In this document: positions 57,958 to 64,000 of the stretch, one piece after another
Layout: every line of letters starts with the position of its first letter
Numbering within the stretch: the first letter of the stretch is position 1
Assembly: GCA_030522415.1 (NCBI GenBank)
Contig: CM060109.1
Span: 24,217,301 to 24,281,300, forward strand
Length of the DNA stretch: 64,000 bases
Direction: 5' to 3'
Source: Channallabes apus
Lineage: Eukaryota; Chordata; Actinopteri; Siluriformes; Clariidae
Program-made: the position numbers and the translations under genes
Notes under the pieces: generated by a model
Told to the model about the DNA's origin: nothing
The model's database searches: none
The model's input: only the letters and a program-made list of their open reading frames with translations

Positions 57958-58769
57958 TATAAAGATAAAAAGGTAACAGTGGAGTATAATGACTTTGTGA
58001 CTCTTGCATTAATGTTAAAAGTAGACATACTGTACAGTTCCGACTAGTGAGAATTAATATCTGATGCCACGCATATGCCACATACTCCTTTAATATACAT
58101 TCAGCCTTTAACTTATCCCCCATCTCCTAGAACGATGGTACTATACTATTATTCAAGCTTTTCATGCCTTATGTCTTCACACATAGGTTATAAAACACTA
58201 CATGATCACTGATTTGATTGATTCATTAAAGTAAAAGCATCTCTGCATACTGTGTAGGCTTCGACTTTGTCCCACGTTTCATATTTCACAGTCTCATGAA
58301 CAGCATATTAGTTAAGAGCACATTTACAATAGCTAGTCTTGTGCTCAAGTGAGGCGTCCTCCACTCGAGTGCGTGCTGTGCTGAAGGTGTTGCTTCTCAC
58401 AATATGATTCTTGTTTTTCTTCACCACTTAAGTGCATATTGTTGATGGATAACATTTGCTCTGTGTATTAGACAGCACTTGTGTACTGGCTACTTAGCAT
58501 TGTTTAAGTAATGACACCATGAGATGGTATAATCGTTCTTTCTGACTCTCTGTCTCTCTCTCCTTTTCATGCACTCATTGTTACTTACACCATTCAGCTC
58601 TAACATTAACACTACTGTACTTCCAGGTGAATTAAATAACATCGACTAGCAATTATCTACAAGTAAACTGGTGGTAGGATCATGGGCACCCAAGGTTCAT
58701 TTACTGTATGCTTTTGGATAGCAAAGGATAGCCTAGCCTGTCTGATCCCATAGAAAAGCTAATGTAGCA
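57958..58769. other. Non-coding sequence, no feature recognised
   Basis: No gene or repeat supported. Confidence 0.4.
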
Positions 58770-58965
58770 CAACCTGCTGAAAAAACGGCTATGATAAAAA
58801 GGTATCAAAGCACTCAGTGCACCACAGGCAGCAGCGTAAGGGGCTTAGCAGGCGATGAGTTCGAGATTGTTGATGTCTCATGCGCCCAGAGCTATTTTGG
58901 TGGCACAAGGGGAACTTATACAATATTGGGCTTAATGTTTTGCGTAATGTTATGGTTGGTTGGTG
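58770..58965 (+). mobile_element. Decayed Tc1-like fragment
   Basis: Retains a middle piece (GCTGAAAAAACGGCTATGAT and CTCAGTGCACCACAGGCAGC) and the 3' end (AGAGCTATTTTGGTGGCACA, then GTAATGTTATGGTTGGTTGG). Same family as the relics at 1982 and 26490. The left end is absent. Confidence 0.65.
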
Positions 58966-59787
58966 AAGCTTATCAGATACTTTGAGTCTCTTTGCATAAT
59001 TTGAAACATTTAATAAAACACTTTGGAGACGACCAATTATTCATTTTTTCCCCCGCAGGAGTCTAGAATGTCTAGTAGTCAGGAATGTTAATAATATGGG
59101 CGACAACAACTTACTTTGCCAGAACGAGGACATCTGACATGGAAGATGAACAACTAACGAAATTCTATGAATATTATGCACTGAAATAGTCATTATGCTG
59201 CTGTATCCAAAAAGTACTTTTGGCCCTAACAAAAATAAGAAGCATAGAAGTGTGTATACGCAGAAATAAGGTGAGAATGCAGCAATCGATGTCTTTAAAG
59301 TTTTGGCTAGAAAAGTGCACCATAGATACTCGACACTTTTTGTTAAATGGTGAAAGGGAACAGGAATAATTGTAGGGTGAGTTCTAACTTAACACACACC
59401 CACCACATAAAACATGATTTTGTTGATGAAAATATTGTTTTGCAGAATTTTGTACCAAATTGTCCATTAACCCGTGTCGTTGCTCTGACGCACACTGACC
59501 AAAGCTGAACAGATGGTGTGGTTCATAAACACTTAAGCGGATGATTTTGTATCTTTCGCTGCCCCTGTGAACGTGCTGATCTCACAGAAACATTGTGTTA
59601 ATGGCTGCTTTTGTGTTGAGTTCAGCGCACTCGCTCAGGGGACTGCAGTGATGAGTTTTACTCCATGTGCTTTTCCTGTTGCCTTGCTCTTTCCACCTTT
59701 ACAGCTGCACACTCTGCACAATACAACTTGGAGTAGTCTCCCAGAATGTAACACACTGTACAGTATGTTGTTTATACCTTGAATATA
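58966..59787. other. Non-coding sequence, no feature recognised
   Basis: No gene or repeat supported. Confidence 0.4.
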
Positions 59788-60597
59788 CACAGATCAGCCA
59801 TGACATTAAGTTAATTAACATTAAAACCAAATAGGTATGTTAACACTGTCGCCTTGCACCTCCAGGTTCCGTGTTTGATTTCTGGCCAGGCTCAATTCCT
59901 GTCTCTGTGTGTATGGAGTTTGCATGTTCTTCCTGTGCTTGGTGGGTTTCCTCCGGGTACTCCTGTTTCCTCCCACAGTCCAAAGACCTGCAGATTAGGC
60001 TAATTGGTGTTCCCAAATTGCCTGTAGTGTGTGAGTGTGTGTGTGTGTGTGTGTGCCCTGTGATGGATTGGCACCCTGTCCAGGGTATACCCCGCCTTGT
60101 GCCCTAAGCCTCCTGGGATAGGCTTCAGGCCCCCTGCAACCCTGAATACAGGATAAAGCGGTATAGATGATGAGTGATTGGGGGAGTGAGGTTTTGGGTT
60201 CCCCTTGTGCCACTGAGGCTCCCAAGGGTCAGTCTGGACATTGACAGGGGACGCTTTATGCACTGTGGGTTGTGGGGTACGGCCTATGTGGATCAGTCTT
60301 GTTTTTCCGATGCATCTCATGGTGGTTTAATCAGATAGGGATTTGAAGAGTTTGAAGACCCGGGTTGGTGGTCCCGTGTGGCGGCCTGTGGTGCACTGGG
60401 TGGTCTGAAACCTTTTTATTGTGACCAGTATTGATTTTTAATGCATTGGCTTGTAAGTGGGATCGTACCAGATCCAGGGGGCATGGGAGAGCCTTGGATG
60501 TCCATGATCCTGTCACCAGTTTGCTGGTACTGTATATAGTTGGGGATCAATGTTGTTAAGTTCAACAGGTGTTGTTGATATTATGGCTGATCAGTGT
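59788..60597 (-). mobile_element. Decayed Tc1-like transposon containing a SINE
   Basis: The ends CAGATCAGCCATGACATTAA (left) and ATTATGGCTGATCAGTGTA (right) are inverted. Minus-strand fragments of the transposase gene lie at 60500-60370 (CAATACTGGTCACAATAAAA, GACCACCCAGTGCACCACAG), with a C-terminal trace at 60190-60230. A SINE-A occupies the left half. The frame is fully destroyed. Confidence 0.72.
59836..60170 (+). mobile_element. SINE-A copy, 5' truncated
   Basis: Begins inside the tRNA-like head (TTAACACTGTCGCCTTGCAC) and continues through the whole SINE-A body to GGATAAAGCGGTATAGATGA and a short (GATGA)-type tail. Box A is missing, so it could not be transcribed from its own promoter. 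A (TG)n run lies at 60035-60054. Confidence 0.88.
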
Positions 60598-63099
60598 ATT
60601 GTGGAAGTAAAGTTAGCTCATTCATAAAAGTTTAAGTTGCGATAAATAAGTTTTAGTACACTAGGCAATACATTTTTTTATGAGTATATTTACATATTTT
60701 GGTTGAATTTTGATGAACATTTTCTATTAAAACTGTCACGATTAATAGGTGGGTGTTATTAGTTCTGTATGTACAGTAGGACTTCTGTGCGTGATCGTAC
60801 ACATGGATGTTCCAGAAAGGATAAAGATGATTGCTACACAACACTTCTGACTGTGATTAGCCATGCAGGTTTTATGCATGGAATTCTGAAACTTTTAAAA
60901 CTTTGATCAAGCATTTAGCTTGCTAAATTGCTCATTTAATATTGTAGGCATTGCTATGTTTCTGGATATGTGAAAATGGTCACTTTTGTAGCTTCTACGC
61001 TTCCTTTGAATGGAGTTTAGAAAGACGTTTGGCACATTAGTATGTCAGTAACATTGGTTATTTTTTGGTATTGTTTTTGGAGTAGCATGCCATGTGTGAG
61101 TGATATAATATTCCCAGCATGGGCCTTACTCATAGTAGGCAGTGTGAGGGTGCAGTTTGAGCTGGTAAGAGCAGAAGGACTGTGTGCAATAGCAATTTCC
61201 TGCTCTCTGCTGTGAAGCAAAATGAGTTGGGGCAAACAGTAATGCCGTTCCCTTTCAGAAAAAGCCTCAGTGTACGACACAATAACATCCCAGGCTCAAG
61301 ACTGAGCTTAGTTCTGTCTTTTATAGTATATTACTCTTTTTTTAATGGCCATGTTTTAGACGTTAATCAAAAAAAGGGAATAATGCTGTCTACAGTATGT
61401 AGCTGCTTTTTCTGGCTCTTAAACACACTCACACACACGCACACACATACATACCAGCTAACAGCTTGCCAGTGTGCTAAGACACAGATGAGATTGACGT
61501 GGCCTTCTCTTTTGGCATATACAGTAAGTCTTCAGCTTGCTATTCTTCCATGTCAGGGATGGACAGAGCCTGTGGTCAAACTGTAAAATACACATCCAGT
61601 GCAGTGTATCGCCAGGTGACTGAAGGGCCAGAGACCCATTTTCTCACACACGATATAGCTTAGCAGTGCAGCCTGACCTGGATAAACTGACCATTATATA
61701 GGTCAGTGTTTCTAGATTCCTCCGGTGCTTGGCGTTCTGTCTCTCACTCGCTGCTTTTTTTTTAAAGCAGGGTCTAACACTTACAGTATGCTTGTTGTAC
61801 AGTATTATATAGCTGTGTTATTAGCAAAGCAAATTATAAATGTCAAACTCAGAGGCAAAGCCACCAGCCGGGCCGTTCACTTCTTGCTGATCAAGGTCCA
61901 GCGCCTAGTCTTGATTTATATCCTTGCTAATCCTGGAGCTGTATTTTTGGCAGACGTTAACATCTTAATTATTTTATTTGTACTTTCTCATTCGGTCCTG
62001 ATTGTGATCGGATTGTACTAATAAATGTCACACTGTGTTAGAAAGGCATAAAACTAGCATTAAAGGTTCATTTTCTCTGACTTTCTCGAATTTGGCTGAA
62101 CATGTGCACCCTGGGTGATGGCAAGCTGTAAATGATACTTGCGACACCGGTAACTTTATTCTCCAGTGCTCCCTGATGCCTCATTGCTCCCTAGCGACTC
62201 CTAGAGATTGAATACTAGATAGTGATTGAAAGAGGCACTTAGCTCTGTATTAATTCTCCACCCTGGATGCAAAGTCACCTTTCTGAATTTATAATGCTAT
62301 TTTAAGATCCCTACTGAGGTAATGCCTACAGTGAGTTATATTACGACATGCCCCGTTTTTGTGTTGTCTCTCTTGAGTGCTGATGCTCTTTCACCTCTGG
62401 TGGGTGTCATGGCTCCTCCAGGTGGCTCAGTTATGGCAGTGTGGCGCCTGGCTGATGATTGATGCTGCGCCATGGCTCTGTTTGTCTGATCTCCTGAACC
62501 CATCGATCGTCAGACTAATCAGTCCCAACATGGGTGCAACACGGGTGCTGAGCTCCGGTCCACGCCAATCTAACACTGACCGGCCACTTTCCAGCCAAAA
62601 GAACATCTCCAGACTCGCCATTATGGCACTTATTTTCGGATCTCCGAACTTTTGCATGTTGTGTGCATGAATGCTTAGTGGGTGCGAGCTCAGCTATCAT
62701 ATCTAATCTACTATGCTATTTAGTAATGGGATAAAACGAAGCATTTACTGTAAACTGGAATATTTTTCAATTTTTTCCATTTCCTTATGGTTATATATTT
62801 TATCTTTGGATTCTTTGGATTGTTTGCACCTGTGCTATACTGTATAAAATCATTACACATAAATTTAAAGCACATAATTAATTTTTCTTTCAGCTTGTAC
62901 GGATTAATATGTCACACGCTGTTTTCTGTCTTGTGCGTACATATGCTAATAGACCTGGGGAGTGTTTCAAATGGTGTTTTCCAGTATTTACCAACTAACT
63001 AGGGGAAAATCTTTCATCATCAGTTATTTCGTATTAGAATTTTGCCACCTATAATGGCCAGACCTTTGAGTAACTAAAAAGTCTGTTAAAGAATGATGC

Positions 63100-63100
<1 letters not shown>
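60598..63100. other. Non-coding sequence; 62130-62700 complex and possibly constrained
   Basis: A short CA-rich stretch occurs at 61425-61450. Bases 62377-62670 are GC-richer, with open frames on both strands (97 and 76 codons) and no recognisable domain on either. No splice-bounded exon could be supported. Confidence 0.35.

Positions 63101-63133
<33 letters not shown>
63101..63133. repeat. (TC)n microsatellite
   Basis: TC run immediately upstream of the third Tc1 copy. Confidence 0.95.
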
Positions 63134-63136
<3 letters not shown>

Positions 63137-63158
63137 AATGGGGACCATGGGCTATATA

Positions 63159-64000
63159 CAGTGGTGTGAAAAACTATTTGCCCCCTTCCTGATTTCTTAT
63201 TCTTTTGCATGTTTGTCACACTTAAATGTTTCTGCTCATCAAAAACCGTTAACTATTAGTCAAAGATAACATAATTGAACACAAAATGCAGTTTTTAAAT
63301 GAAGGTTTACATTATTAAGAGAGAAAAAAAACTTCAAATCTACATGGCCCTGTGTGAAAAAGTGATTGCCCCCCTTGTTAAAAAAATAAGTTAACTGTGG
63401 TTTATCACACCTGAGTTCAATTTCTGTAGTCACCCCCAGGCCTGATTACTGCCACACCTGTTTCAATCAAGAAATCACTTAAATAGGAGCTACCTGACAC
63501 AGAGAAGTAGACCAAAAGCACCTCAAAAGCTAGACATCATGCCAAGATCCAAAGAAAGTCAGGAACAAATGAGAACAAAAGTAATTGAGATCTATCAGTC
63601 TGGTAAAGGTTATAAAGCCATTTCTAAAGCTTTGGGACTCCAGCGAACCACAGTGAGAGCCATTATCCACAAATGGCAAAAACATGGAACAGTGGTGAAC
63701 CTTCCCAGGAGTGGCCGACTGACCAAAATTACCCCAAGTGCGCAGAGACAACTCATCCGAGAGGCCACAAAAGACCCCAGGACAACATCTAAAGAACTGC
63801 AGGCCTCACTTGCCTCAATTAAGGTCAGTGTTCACGACTCCACCATAAGAAAGAGACTGGGCAAAAACGGCCTGCATGGCAGATTTCCAAGGCGCAAATC
63901 ACTTTTAAGCAAAAAGAACATTAAGGCTTTTCTCACTTTTGAAAAAAACATCTCAATGATTGCCAAGACTTTTGGGAAAATACCTTGTGGACCGACAAGA
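63159..64000 (+). mobile_element. Tc1 transposon, copy 3, cut by window end
   Basis: Begins CAGTGGTGTGAAAAACTATT after a TA at 63157-63158. It carries the inner direct repeat (GTGTGAAAAAGTGATTGCCC near 63352) and the same leader as copies 1 and 2. Only the left half lies in the window. Confidence 0.95.
63539..64000 (+). pseudogene. Tc1 transposase, frameshifted, 3' end outside window
   Basis: Starts MPRSKESQEQMRTKVIEIYQ and follows copy 2 through the DNA-binding region with several replacements (Ile7 to Ser, Pro61 to Leu in the SGRPTK motif, Arg71 to Gln). Near 63942-63948 the A-run is one base out compared with copy 2. Reading therefore passes into the same wrong frame seen in copy 1, losing the first catalytic Asp. 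The rest is not visible. Confidence 0.9.

Overview
This window looks like ordinary non-coding DNA from a ray-finned fish nuclear genome: AT-rich, crowded with Tc1/mariner relics, tRNA-derived SINEs with typical teleost tails, hAT-like miniature elements and long (CA)n/(TG)n tracts. A catfish-like or related ostariophysan source is only my guess from the SINE types. I found no host protein-coding gene, no host RNA gene, no CRISPR array and no operon-like organisation. Almost every open frame longer than 60 codons is either chance or lies inside a transposable element. The window may sit in an intergenic desert or a very large intron.

Layout. 1-11 kb: Tc1 relics of two different families, a mariner relic (4.5-5.1 kb) and several SINEs. 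11.3-13.6 kb: a nested cluster in which a decayed Tc1 is split by a CACTG-ended miniature element that itself carries a SINE, and is capped by a second SINE type. 17.4-18.7 kb: a Tc1 relic split by a hAT-type miniature element with a perfect 8-bp target duplication. 19.7-27 kb: SINEs and Tc1 relics. 28.9-34.7 kb: a hAT-like element, one copy of an unnamed repeat inserted in reverse inside another copy, and a compound CA/CG microsatellite. 37.5-40.5 kb: a mariner relic, then a SINE split by a nearly complete Tc1. 45.6-49.5 kb: a young Gypsy-type LTR retrotransposon on the minus strand with an in-frame gag-integrase fusion and no reverse transcriptase. 50.8-52.7 kb: a hAT-like element and a Tc1 relic. 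56.3-58.0 kb: a Tc1 with an intact 340-residue transposase. 58.8-60.6 kb: Tc1 relics with a SINE. 63.2-64 kb: a third copy of the young Tc1, cut by the window end.

The only sequences likely to encode working proteins are the transposase at 56714-57736 and possibly the gag-like frame of the LTR element. The three young Tc1 copies (38.6, 56.3 and 63.2 kb) belong to one recently active family. The nested insertions give a relative order of activity: Tc1 into SINE at 38.6 kb, SINE into LTR at 48.6 kb, hAT into Tc1 at 18.1 kb, miniature element into Tc1 at 11.5 kb. I did not find a convincing undescribed biological system. The items most worth a second look are the gag-integrase chimera, the intact transposase, the composite miniature element, the reverse-nested unnamed repeat and a striking excess of the heptamer TACAGTA/TACTGTA.
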